Of a stretch of 6,948 nucleotides of DNA, positions 1 through 6,924 are shown one piece after another; position 1 is the stretch's first letter; each line of letters begins with the position of its first letter. The translations under genes and the position numbers were made by a program. Below the pieces are notes generated by a model, which saw only the letters and a program-made list of their open reading frames with translations, ran no database searches and had not been told where the DNA came from. The DNA is from Flavobacteriaceae bacterium (GTDB lineage Bacteria > Bacteroidota > Bacteroidia > Flavobacteriales > Flavobacteriaceae). The stretch is taken from positions 1 through 6,948 of the forward strand of contig JAESTG010000396.1 of assembly GCA_016763715.1 (NCBI GenBank), in the 5' to 3' direction.

Positions 1-444
1 AACAGCCACACGTTGTTGTTCTCCTCCCGAGAGCTCATTTGGTTTGTGATGCTCACGGTGGGTAAGTCCAAGGAAGGCAAGTAGTTCTTTGGCCTGCTTT
101 TCGGCTTCAGCCTTAGGTGTTTTCTTTATAAATGCGGGAATACAAACATTTTCTAAGGCTGTAAATTCGGGCAAAAGTTGATGAAATTGGAAAATAAAAC
201 CCAAATTTTCATTTCTGAATTTGGCCAATGCTTTTCTATTTAAGTTTGCAATCACTGTATTGGCAATGATAAGTTCACCTTCAGAAAAACCATCCAACGT
301 ACCTATAATTTGAAGCAGGGTAGTTTTACCAGCACCAGAAGCTCCCACTATAGAAACTATTTCTCCTTTCTTTATATCTAGATTAACACCTTTTAAGACA
401 TGGAGTCGATCGTAGTATTTATGAATATTTTTTGCTGAAATCAT
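1..444 (-). CDS. lolD: LolD-like lipoprotein-releasing ABC transporter ATPase (3' end cut off by window edge)
   Basis: The reading frame starts at the ATG at 444-442 and runs off the left edge, so only the first 148 residues are seen (the family is usually about 220-230). Seen directly: Walker A GASGAGKT at residues 34-41, a Q-loop and following stretch [16 protein letters not shown] at 85-100 (Q86), and the ABC signature [11 protein letters not shown] at 138-148. Walker B and the switch His lie outside the window. The [19 protein letters not shown] region is characteristic of LolD and its MacB-like relatives. LolD is the cytoplasmic ATPase that powers the LolCE inner-membrane complex, which releases lipoproteins to the periplasmic carrier LolA. 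The upstream gene in the same direction is the DUF5916 gene, 98 bp away; no TAnnTTTG promoter element is visible in that gap, so read-through from it is possible. An ATPase of another MacB-type exporter is the main alternative, because the permease is not in view. Confidence 0.88.
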   Translation of the reverse strand, partial: MISAKNIHKYYDRLHVLKGVNLDIKKGEIVSIVGASGAGKTTLLQIIGTLDGFSEGELIIANTVIANLNRKALAKFRNENLGFIFQFHQLLPEFTALENVCIPAFIKKTPKAEAEKQAKELLAFLGLTHREHHKPNELSGGEQQRVAV

Positions 445-542
445 TGTTCATAATAAGAGGTGAAAATACTACTTTGAAATTTCACCGACAATAGCACGTC
501 TTATAAGTTTCTATGTGAATACTGGAATGTAATCAATGCAAA

Positions 543-2978
543 TTACGGTTGACTATTTCTTCCTCTTTTACCAAATAAATACTTTACATTATTATAATCT
601 ATAAAATATGTAATTCTAAGTGATACAGTGTGTTGAGTAGGTTCATTGAGAAGATTACTTAAACTCTCTCCGTAATCTAAAGTTGCCTGTTCATCTTGCT
701 TGAAAATTTGATTTCTATAGAGTAATGTGGCTTCGCTACCTGGTGCAAAACGCCAGCGGAAGCTTAAGTCAAGATTCCAGATATTGAAATTTCGATTGGG
801 GTCATTCTCTGTGATGTCGTAATCGGTTAGGGTTCTGGATCCATCCTCTTCCAGTATCCAGAATATACCTTCACTATAATCGGCTACACTCCAAAAATTA
901 CGGAAGCTCAAATCAATGGCCTTGTAGGGGTCGAAATTGTAACTAGCTGAAATTTGATTTTCAAGACTCGTAATATCTCGTTGACCAAAGAATACATCTG
1001 TATCTGTATTATCTACATAACCAAACATGTTTTTCCGAAGAGAAAGATCGGTAGAGAAAATTAGTAATAACTTATCAGAGAAACGATAACGAGGTTCAAA
1101 ATCAAAGAATAGTTGTCGTTGTGGCGTACCTATATGATTTCTCCAGCCAACACCTGCATCTACGGCAAACTTCTTTCTAAAGTCGGTCGAAATCCATTGG
1201 CGGCCACCCAAACTTTGATTGAAAGTTACGAACCTTCCATCAACTCTTGGTTCAAAATAGTCATCATTCTCTCCAATATATCTTAAGAAGCCACCAAATG
1301 CAAAGCGAGGTTTTGCAACGAAGAACCGATTTAAACTGAGGTTATTACCTGTTTGAATATTGGGTTTATACAACCTTCTATGTCTAAAAGTAATGCCTAT
1401 ATTGTAATTATTAAAGTACTTGGTGGGCTCAAAAATGCGATAGGATGTACCTACTACAAAATTATTAAAGTTATTTCTGAAGTTAACTCCAAGATCGTTG
1501 ATGTTGAGGGTAGTATTTGCAAAATCATGACCAACTCGATATCTAAAGTTTCCTTTAATTCTGAAGATATCAAGTTCAGACATAAAACCAGTAGTAATGC
1601 CATCTTCATTAATCACATTGCTCACAACGGCTCGACCTGAAGTTCGAAATCTATTTCCTTTATCTGTCACATTAAATACGAGCGCAGAGACATTAGCATC
1701 TCTAAAACTACCATCCCTAGTTACATTGGTGTTAATTAAGGAAATAGAAGAATTGTTATTAAACTGTTGATCTAGAACAAATATGTTATAGTTGGCTAGT
1801 GGCTCAACAAGTACTTTTCTACTTTGGCCAGTGATGGTATCATTTACTGTGGCGTAGGTTTTTTCGGTAACGGCATTGAAAAATCCAACACCAAGTTTGT
1901 TTTGTGTTCTTCCAGAAATCTTTAAAGCGTTTAGTAAGTTTACTTTATTCGGGAAGCTTTGAACTTCTTCATTTTCTCCTAAATCATCAACCTCTCCACT
2001 TGGTTCACCACCAACACGCCGCGAGAAGAATATTCGTCCTTTTCTGAATAGATCTACACCTTCTGTAAAGAAAGGCCTGTTTTCGGAAAAAGTCTGCTCA
2101 AATGGCCCTAAATTGAGGGTTACTTCATCAAATGATGCCTGCCCGAAGTCAGGTATTAGTGTGGCATCGAGGGTAAAACTATCACTCAGACCATACTTTA
2201 CATCAAGCCCAGCCGAAAAACTGGTTTCTGTTTCTCCATCAAAGCTAGTTACTACACCTTGCGCAAAGGGGAATAAAGTAAGCCTTACGGGAGGGTTAAT
2301 ATCTCTTACGCCAGTGATAGTACCACTGTGTTGAGATTTTCGCCCTATACTGTTATCAATAAAGTTCCAAGTGTGAGTTTCGTTTTGTGTGGCCAGTCTG
2401 CGGTAAAAGTTGACACTCCAATCTTGTACTTCTACCTCGGGAAATCTCAAAGCATTGTACGGAATTTTATATTCTGCGTACCTACCCTTGTCATCTTTTG
2501 AAATTTTACATTCAAAAACCACATTATAGCTAAAATCAAAATCATTCTGAGTGGAAATAGCATCTCCAATAGTACCTGCGCTGGTTACAAAAAAGTGAGT
2601 TTCGTTAATTCCGTCGTTATAGGTATTTAGAGCAATTGCGAAATAATCTGCTTGTACAAAAACTTCGTCTCGCTGTGAAAACTGGCTTAATATTTCTTCT
2701 GGATTGGGATCGTACATATACGCAGCTACGTATACAGCTTTGTCATCATACGCCATTTTCACCTCTGTGCGATAGGCTTCCGAGACTTCTCCGTCATTTC
2801 CAGGTTGGTACATATTAAAATTACCATAAGCGGGTAATGAATTCCAAATTGAATCGTCTAACAAACCATCAATTTTGGGTGGATTGGATATGCGAGTAAC
2901 CTCAAGGTTTTTTTTCTCTTGTGAAAATAAGGAAAGGGTTAAAAAAAAGATAAGAGGCAATAACCAGTAGTGTTTCAT
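543..2978 (-). CDS. DUF5916 family protein with N-terminal CBM9-like domain, probable outer-membrane beta-barrel
   Basis: This 811-residue protein starts at ATG 2978-2976. Residues 1-20 look like a Sec signal peptide (MKHYW, a Leu/Phe-rich core, then SLFSQ before the charged EKK). Residues about 25-225 resemble the carbohydrate-binding family 9-like fold: PPKIDGLLDDSIW at 33-45, VKMAYDDKAVYVAAYMYD at 73-90, and YAEYKIPYNALRF at 168-179. The rest matches my memory of DUF5916: DATLIPDFGQ (271-280) and NLGPFEQTFSENRPFFTEG (289-307), then FRKGRIFFSRRVG, followed by many alternating aromatic/polar strands typical of a beta-barrel. The likely location is therefore the outer membrane. The function of the family is not established; the CBM9-like part hints at glycan contact, but nothing here shows a substrate. 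The end SLRITYFIDYNNVKYLF resembles a final barrel strand with a short basic tail. lolD follows 98 bp downstream. Family assignment is confident, function is not. Confidence 0.88.
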   Translation of the reverse strand: MKHYWLLPLIFFLTLSLFSQEKKNLEVTRISNPPKIDGLLDDSIWNSLPAYGNFNMYQPGNDGEVSEAYRTEVKMAYDDKAVYVAAYMYDPNPEEILSQFSQRDEVFVQADYFAIALNTYNDGINETHFFVTSAGTIGDAISTQNDFDFSYNVVFECKISKDDKGRYAEYKIPYNALRFPEVEVQDWSVNFYRRLATQNETHTWNFIDNSIGRKSQHSGTITGVRDINPPVRLTLFPFAQGVVTSFDGETETSFSAGLDVKYGLSDSFTLDATLIPDFGQASFDEVTLNLGPFEQTFSENRPFFTEGVDLFRKGRIFFSRRVGGEPSGEVDDLGENEEVQSFPNKVNLLNALKISGRTQNKLGVGFFNAVTEKTYATVNDTITGQSRKVLVEPLANYNIFVLDQQFNNNSSISLINTNVTRDGSFRDANVSALVFNVTDKGNRFRTSGRAVVSNVINEDGITTGFMSELDIFRIKGNFRYRVGHDFANTTLNINDLGVNFRNNFNNFVVGTSYRIFEPTKYFNNYNIGITFRHRRLYKPNIQTGNNLSLNRFFVAKPRFAFGGFLRYIGENDDYFEPRVDGRFVTFNQSLGGRQWISTDFRKKFAVDAGVGWRNHIGTPQRQLFFDFEPRYRFSDKLLLIFSTDLSLRKNMFGYVDNTDTDVFFGQRDITSLENQISASYNFDPYKAIDLSFRNFWSVADYSEGIFWILEEDGSRTLTDYDITENDPNRNFNIWNLDLSFRWRFAPGSEATLLYRNQIFKQDEQATLDYGESLSNLLNEPTQHTVSLRITYFIDYNNVKYLFGKRGRNSQP

Positions 2979-3071
2979 TAAAATGGTTTAGTTGTTTGCA
3001 AAGTTGAGTTCAGCGTAAAAATAGCACTCTAAATGAGGGCGTATTATTAATGAAAAGTTAAATACTCAAGA

Positions 3072-3105
3072 TTGTGTTAAAACCAAATTTTTATTGGTAA
3101 ATTTG
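3072..3105 (+). promoter_or_regulatory. Candidate Bacteroidota promoter for folE
   Basis: TAAATTTG at 3098-3105 matches the Bacteroidota -7 consensus TAnnTTTG exactly. A TTG at 3072-3074 could serve as the -33 element with a 23-bp spacer, at the long end of the accepted range. Transcription would begin near 3110 and leave a leader of about 170 nt before the folE ATG at 3282. No other exact TAnnTTTG occurs on this strand between here and the start codon. The assignment rests on consensus matching only. Confidence 0.5.
3084..3105. repeat. Inverted repeat CAAATTT-N8-AAATTTG overlapping the folE -7 element
   Basis: The left arm (3084-3090) and right arm (3099-3105) are perfect 7-bp inverted complements around an 8-bp spacer. 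The right arm is most of the predicted -7 element, so a bound dimeric regulator would block the promoter. A second nested repeat, ACCAA (3082-3086) and TTGGT (3094-3098), shares the region. The alternative is that the symmetry simply reflects two opposed -7-like elements, TAAATTTG on the plus strand and AAAATTTG on the minus strand, or AT-rich chance. Confidence 0.35.
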
Positions 3106-3281
3106 ATTGAAATCAGGAGCTATTATATGTGCATAAAGTATTTACAAGTCCTTTCACAAGACGGAAGGAGTTTACTTCAACTATAACGACGATAACAAAT
3201 AATAATCTAATAGCCAGTTCATTATAACTCCATAAAGTGGAGAAAATCAAAAATTTTATACAGAAAAATTGAAAACTTAAT

Positions 3282-3881
3282 ATGGGGTCATATAAACATT
3301 TTGAGGAATACGACGAGGAAGTTACTAACGGACTTAAAATTAATTATACCGATATTCTGAAAGGAGTGGGGGAAAATATTAACCGTGAAGGTATCATAAA
3401 GACACCAGAGCGAGCTGCTAAAGCAATTCAGTATCTTACTTCTGGACACTGTGAGGATCCAGCTGAAATTTTGCGCAGTGCTATGTTTGCAGAAGACTAT
3501 AATGATATGGTGATTGTTAAAGATATTGAAATGTATTCGCTTTGTGAACACCATATATTACCCTTCTATGGAAAGGCACATATTGCTTATATACCAGATG
3601 GTCAGATAGTTGGACTTAGTAAAATACCAAGAGTGGTGGATGTGTTCGCCAGAAGACTTCAAGTGCAGGAACGTCTTACACATGATATATTAGAATGCAT
3701 CAATGATACTTTGAAACCCAAAGGTGTGGCAGTGGTGATTGAAGCTTCCCATTTGTGCATGATGATGCGAGGGATTCAAAAACAAAATAGTGTTACCACG
3801 ACATCAGGATTTCGAGGTCAGTTTCAGAAAATAGAGACCCGAAATGAGTTTCTGAAATTAATAAGTACTAACTTATCATAA
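3282..3881 (+). CDS. folE: GTP cyclohydrolase I (type IA, FolE)
   Basis: This 199-residue enzyme converts GTP to 7,8-dihydroneopterin triphosphate and formate, the first step of folate and other pterin synthesis, and also feeds queuosine precursors. It acts in the cytoplasm as a toroidal homodecamer in known members. Active-site residues line up with E. coli FolE at a constant offset of 22. Zinc ligands are C88, H91 and C159 (E. coli C110, H113, C181). Catalytic His residues are H90 and H157 (H112, H179). GTP contacts are E89, S113-K114 in GLSKIPR, E130 in QVQER, and R163 in CMMMRG. The N-terminal TPERAAKAI helix (41-49) and the C-terminal RNEFL segment are also typical. Length is normal and nothing is broken. 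The ATG at 3282 follows an A-rich leader without a clear Shine-Dalgarno site, as usual for the group. No other pterin-pathway gene is adjacent. The next gene on the same strand begins 74 bp downstream and appears to have its own promoter. Confidence 0.97.
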   Translation: MGSYKHFEEYDEEVTNGLKINYTDILKGVGENINREGIIKTPERAAKAIQYLTSGHCEDPAEILRSAMFAEDYNDMVIVKDIEMYSLCEHHILPFYGKAHIAYIPDGQIVGLSKIPRVVDVFARRLQVQERLTHDILECINDTLKPKGVAVVIEASHLCMMMRGIQKQNSVTTTSGFRGQFQKIETRNEFLKLISTNLS

Positions 3882-3909
3882 TTCTAATTTTAAGAAGTAC
3901 AATCTTTGG

Positions 3910-3917
3910 TATGTTTG
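3910..3917 (+). promoter_or_regulatory. Candidate -7 promoter element for the 102-residue membrane protein gene
   Basis: TATGTTTG matches the Bacteroidota -7 consensus TAnnTTTG exactly. It lies 38 bp before the ATG at 3956, so a leader of about 30 nt is expected. The -33 position has only a T-rich stretch (3888-3891) and no clear TTG. If real, it lets this gene be expressed separately from folE. Confidence 0.45.
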
Positions 3918-3955
3918 TTGCGTTGAATAGTGTAGTATAAACACAACACTTATTC

Positions 3956-4264
3956 ATGAAAAATAACAAATACAAACTACTTCGGAAGGGGATTATCTAT
4001 GATATTGTGGGTATGACAACAATGTTTATTCCTCTAGTAGGACCTTTCCTTGATATTCTTTGGGCACCCTATGCTGCAAAAAAGATGAGAGATATGTATG
4101 AAGGAAATACAGGTAAAATTGCTTCCTGGATTGTTTTTGTTGAAGAGATTTTACCCTTTACAGACTTTGTACCAACCTTTACCTTAATGTGGATTTATAC
4201 CTTTGTATTTTCTTCGGAAAAAACAGGTCAAATGCAAACTATTGAAGTAGAAGTAAACGAATAA
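3956..4264 (+). CDS. Small membrane protein of unknown function, conserved-looking
   Basis: This 102-residue protein has a basic N-terminus (KNNKYKLLRKG) and two hydrophobic regions, about residues 12-40 and 55-86. Each region contains Pro and acidic residues, so they may be re-entrant or kinked rather than plain helices. Marked positions are the IPLVGPFLDILWAPYA stretch (25-40: P26, G29, D33, W36, P38) and the EEILPFTDFVPTFTLMW stretch (63-79: E63, E64, P67, D70, P73, T74, W79). From memory this pattern (G-x3-D-x2-WAP ... EE-x-LP-x-TD-x-(I/V)PT-x-T-x2-W) recurs in uncharacterised small proteins of Bacteroidota; I know of no assigned function. The tail after residue 87 is polar and acidic. 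It follows folE by 74 bp with its own promoter candidate and ends just before a strong terminator. There is nothing to tie it functionally to folE. Confidence 0.8.
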   Translation: MKNNKYKLLRKGIIYDIVGMTTMFIPLVGPFLDILWAPYAAKKMRDMYEGNTGKIASWIVFVEEILPFTDFVPTFTLMWIYTFVFSSEKTGQMQTIEVEVNE

Positions 4265-4282
4265 TATAAGGACATCACATTA

Positions 4283-4326
4283 AAAAGGCCCTACTAGCTA
4301 TTATTTCTAGTAAGGCCTTTTATTTT
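4283..4326. terminator. Bidirectional intrinsic terminator between convergent genes
   Basis: The arms at 4283-4297 and 4307-4321 pair at 14 of 15 positions; the only mismatch is C4291 with A4313. The core is AAAAGGCC / GGCCTTTT and TACTAG / CTAGTA, with a 9-nt loop at 4298-4306. The hairpin is followed by TTTTTATTTT on the plus strand, and the A-run at 4282-4286 gives a U-tract on the minus strand. It can therefore stop transcription from both the 102-residue gene (ends 4264) and the receptor gene (ends 4344). Confidence 0.88.
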
Positions 4327-4343
4327 GTAATCTTGCTAGCTAG

Positions 4344-6554
4344 TTATATTTCAAGTTTTATGTTGAAATTGTAACTACGCCCCATATTTGCGATACCATC
4401 CATTTTGAGTCTGGACAAATGGGCTATATAACTTTTATTGGTTAGATTTGTTGTACTAAATCCAATTTTCACTTTTATTTTGTCAAACTCAATTTGAGTT
4501 TCGGTGCCAATGCTTAGTAGTGAGTAAGCTTTTGTTGGAGTCTCAAAATCACTATTGTTACTTTGGTTGAAAGTGTTCTCAAATGTGATAAATGCAAAAT
4601 TATTAGTTAAGAGAGTTCCATCAACAAATTCAAATCGGAGGGTGTTACGAAGATTATTTGCAGGGATTAAAGGCAAGTATCCATCACCCTTTAGCTCTCC
4701 CGTAACTGTTTCGAAACTACTTTCTAAATGCAGCCAATCGAGTGGGTGAGGGTGCAGGTGAAAGCTCAATTCTCCACCATACAAAAAGGCATCCGATTGC
4801 ACATAATTAAATACCAAATTGGTCTCAATTACTTGATCAGTTGGCGTAATAAAAATGTAACTGTCTATACCATTATAAAATCCATTAGCAAAGATTTCAA
4901 AATGTTCATTTCTGAATTCTAGAGACAAATCCAATTGCACATTCTGTTCGTTGTTCAGATTTGCATTTCCAATTTCATAGCGGTTGGTGCCCTCATGCAC
5001 TCCATTGGAAGTCAATTCAGCAAGGTTAGGAGCTCGGAAGCCAGTAGCCAAATTTAATCGTACTAAGAATTGTTCTGAAAGGTCAGCTTTAGCACCTAGA
5101 GCCGCATTGAAACTTGTAAAATCCTTATCAAGTATGGGAATAAAATCAAAATTTGAAGGGTCACCAGCAGCTTCCGTAGTAATACTCCTAGTATCCCATC
5201 GTATTCCAGCTTGCAAATCAACTTTATCTAAGTGATAATGTGAAGTGACAAAGATTCCAAGGTCTGTTTTATCAGCATTCGGAATCAAAATTTCGGCTCC
5301 AAAGTTTTTGTTATTCTGAAACATTCCCTGCATCCCAACGATGGTTTCAAATTTACCCCAATCGGGCAGGTTATATTTCAAATCATAGTTGAAGGTCCGT
5401 AATTTAAGCCGTAAGTCTGCATCATTGACCGTTTCTTCGAATTCACGACGATCATTATGTAGGTATCCTACCTTAACGTCGGCACTTGATTTTGCAAAGA
5501 ATATTGTATTATTCCAACTAAGAATATGGTTGTCAATCTTTTGAAACGGAAGAGACAATTTTCTAGAGGTCGTTTGTTCACCAATTTCTTCAGGAATTCC
5601 AATAGAAGCTTTATTATAGTTATAGCGAACTGTCGATTTCCAAGCAGCGTTCTGAAAGCGAACTCCACTCTTTAAATCGTATTCGTTGTAGCGAGAATTA
5701 CTAACCCGTACGTCATCCCCAGTTTTGTAATCGGCGTGATTTGTGTGTCCTCCTCGAATAATAAATTTAAACCGTTCTCCAGACGCTTTCACTCCCAAAG
5801 TACTATTTATTCCTCGTGTATTTGAAAAATAGGAGGAGCTTCCATCTACGTTAATTTCACTAGAAGAAGCAAATCGTTCTGGGTTAAGGTATAATACACC
5901 TCCTAAAGCGTCGCTACCATAGAGAAGCGATGCAGGTCCTTTAATTACTTCGACACTTTCTATCCCTGACCCGCTAATTCCAAGCCCGTGTTCATCTCCA
6001 AATTGTTGATTTTCTAGCCGCACTCCCTGGGCGTAAACTAAAACACGGTTGCTGCTTAGGCCTCTAATTACAGGTTTTCCAATACCGTTTCCTGTGCTGA
6101 TGGTGGAAACACCAGGGATATTTGAAATTCCCTGCGAGAGGTTCACTGCTCCACTAGTTATAAGGGAGTTTGTCGTAATTCTTTCCACCTTCATCACGTT
6201 GTCGGTTTGTAATTTATGGAAGGGAGTGGATAATATTACTTCTTCCATTTCGATAGCGCTTTCTTTTAATACGAGGTCTTGAATTAGACTAGTGTCTTTA
6301 CCAAATGATAATTTGATAGACTTACTTGCAAAGCCTAATGATGTATAAATAATTGTATAAGTTCCCGAAGGTAAGTTTGAAATAGAGTAGATCCCGTCCA
6401 TGTTGGAAGTCGTACCCTTTTCAAGTTGCGGGATATAAATGGTCGCCAATATTGAGGCATCGTTTTTGTCTGTTATGGTTCCGCTTAGTTCGTTTTGTCC
6501 ATAAAAATTGAACGAAATAAACGATACCAGCACAAGGCTGAATATGAATTTCAT
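4344..6554 (-). CDS. TonB-dependent outer-membrane receptor with carboxypeptidase-regulatory-like N-terminal domain
   Basis: This 736-residue outer-membrane importer starts at ATG 6554-6552 after an A-rich leader. Residues 1-19 form a signal peptide ending FNFYG before Q20. Residues about 22-98 are the beta-sandwich domain seen in many Bacteroidota receptors (GTITDKNDASILATIYIP, then GIYSISNLPSGTYTI). A TonB-box-like EMEEVILST lies at 102-110. The plug spans about 115-225, with IPGVSTIS, PVIRGLSSNRVLVYAQGVR and VEVIKGPASLLYGSDALGG (201-219). The remainder is the 22-strand barrel, including GFRAPNLAEL at 505-514. It is not SusC-like in length or motifs; it belongs with the CirA/FepA-sized class. 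His-bearing stretches are notable: FGDEHG (185-190), HTNHADYKTGD (270-280), SNGVHEGT (517-523) and FHLHPHPLDWLHLE (598-611). The last residue is Ile rather than the usual aromatic. It sits 43 bp behind the His/Cys-rich small protein gene, with no promoter element in between, suggesting one operon. Substrate is unproven; a metal or metal complex is the leading guess. Confidence 0.93.
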   Translation of the reverse strand: MKFIFSLVLVSFISFNFYGQNELSGTITDKNDASILATIYIPQLEKGTTSNMDGIYSISNLPSGTYTIIYTSLGFASKSIKLSFGKDTSLIQDLVLKESAIEMEEVILSTPFHKLQTDNVMKVERITTNSLITSGAVNLSQGISNIPGVSTISTGNGIGKPVIRGLSSNRVLVYAQGVRLENQQFGDEHGLGISGSGIESVEVIKGPASLLYGSDALGGVLYLNPERFASSSEINVDGSSSYFSNTRGINSTLGVKASGERFKFIIRGGHTNHADYKTGDDVRVSNSRYNEYDLKSGVRFQNAAWKSTVRYNYNKASIGIPEEIGEQTTSRKLSLPFQKIDNHILSWNNTIFFAKSSADVKVGYLHNDRREFEETVNDADLRLKLRTFNYDLKYNLPDWGKFETIVGMQGMFQNNKNFGAEILIPNADKTDLGIFVTSHYHLDKVDLQAGIRWDTRSITTEAAGDPSNFDFIPILDKDFTSFNAALGAKADLSEQFLVRLNLATGFRAPNLAELTSNGVHEGTNRYEIGNANLNNEQNVQLDLSLEFRNEHFEIFANGFYNGIDSYIFITPTDQVIETNLVFNYVQSDAFLYGGELSFHLHPHPLDWLHLESSFETVTGELKGDGYLPLIPANNLRNTLRFEFVDGTLLTNNFAFITFENTFNQSNNSDFETPTKAYSLLSIGTETQIEFDKIKVKIGFSTTNLTNKSYIAHLSRLKMDGIANMGRSYNFNIKLEI

Positions 6555-6597
6555 AAATTTTATTTTTCTTAATTAAGTACTAGTTGAGAATCGGTAA

Positions 6598-6924
6598 TTA
6601 AGAAGTTGCGGGTGGTCCGCGAAGAAGAAAGTCATGTGTTTTTTCAGAATAAAAAAGAGAAGTAACCTCTTCATCCTTTTCGGGATAATTCGTTATGGTT
6701 AATTCGCTATATACCTCTAAAGAATCAAAATGGAAGGGAGTAAGTTGAAAATCATGAATTTTGCATTCAATTTTCTTTTCATGAATGTGGTGTACTGTTT
6801 CGGTACAACCAACGTCCTCATGTTCTTCAAATAAATGTGTAAACTGAATTACGGATGGAAACAGAATAGCAAGGCTAAAAAGAAAGCCGAAAAGAGAACT
6901 AGCTATGGTGTTTTTCAATTTCAT
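6598..6924 (-). CDS. Small His/Cys-rich exported or membrane-anchored protein, upstream partner of the TonB receptor
   Basis: This 108-residue protein starts at ATG 6924-6922; an ATG at 6938 is out of frame and stops after five codons. Residues 8-27 form one hydrophobic segment after a basic start (MKLKN), so it is a signal peptide or N-terminal anchor without an obvious cleavage site. Just after it, residues 30-65 hold nine His/Cys: H30, H35, C40, H45, H46, H48, C54, H57 and H65, arranged as C-x4-HH-x-H-x5-C-x2-H. The C-terminus is FLLRGPPATS; from memory, an R-(G/A)-PP ending recurs in small Bacteroidota proteins located next to TonB receptors, but I cannot name a family. The layout suggests periplasmic metal binding or sensing. 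It precedes the receptor gene by 43 bp on the same strand, and its own promoter is probably beyond the window edge, since only 24 bp are visible upstream. Confidence 0.78.
   Translation of the reverse strand: MKLKNTIASSLFGFLFSLAILFPSVIQFTHLFEEHEDVGCTETVHHIHEKKIECKIHDFQLTPFHFDSLEVYSELTITNYPEKDEEVTSLFYSEKTHDFLLRGPPATS

Larger units (their letters stand above)
2979..3281. other. 303-bp divergent intergenic region between the DUF5916 gene and folE
   Basis: This region holds the start regions of two divergent genes. Its contents are a TAAATTTG promoter candidate for folE (3098-3105), an inverted repeat overlapping it (3084-3105), a weak hairpin (3228-3242), and a possible 19-codon ORF at 3127-3186 (starts MCIKYLQVL, ends TAA). 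The ORF has AGGAG at 3115-3119, seven bases before its ATG. The folE leader from the predicted start point (about 3110) would be roughly 170 nt, long for a simple 5' UTR. I do not recognise any known riboswitch class. On the minus strand the only -7-like sequences are CAACTTTG (complement of 2999-3006) and AAAATTTG (complement of 3084-3091), each one base off the consensus. Confidence 0.6.

Noticed and set aside
459..486. GGTGAAA ... TTTCACC inverted repeat just upstream of lolD
   Set aside because: The stem is only 7 bp with a 14-nt loop and no U-tract on either strand, so it is too weak for a terminator and could be chance in AT-rich DNA.
1353..1640. 95-codon plus-strand ORF inside the DUF5916 gene
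   Set aside because: It lies antisense to a well-supported gene, has no recognisable domain, and has no promoter or start context; it is a shadow frame.
2113..2334. 73-codon plus-strand ORF, and another at 2636-2818, antisense to the DUF5916 gene
   Set aside because: Both are fully inside the coding frame of a recognised family and have no features of their own.
2999..3006. CAACTTTG on the minus strand as the DUF5916 promoter
   Set aside because: It is one base off the TAnnTTTG consensus, and no TTG lies at the -33 distance; not strong enough to annotate.
3106..3281. Riboswitch in the folE leader (tetrahydrofolate or preQ1 type)
   Set aside because: I could not find the conserved core of either class; only a 5-bp hairpin is evident.
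3288..3554. 88-codon minus-strand ORF opposite folE
   Set aside because: folE is unambiguous on the other strand; the antisense product has no recognisable motif.
4555..5235. Plus-strand ORFs of 64-83 codons opposite the receptor gene (also 6049-6282), and a 66-codon minus-strand ORF at 5468-5668
   Set aside because: All lie within the receptor reading frame and have arbitrary composition; they are shadows.
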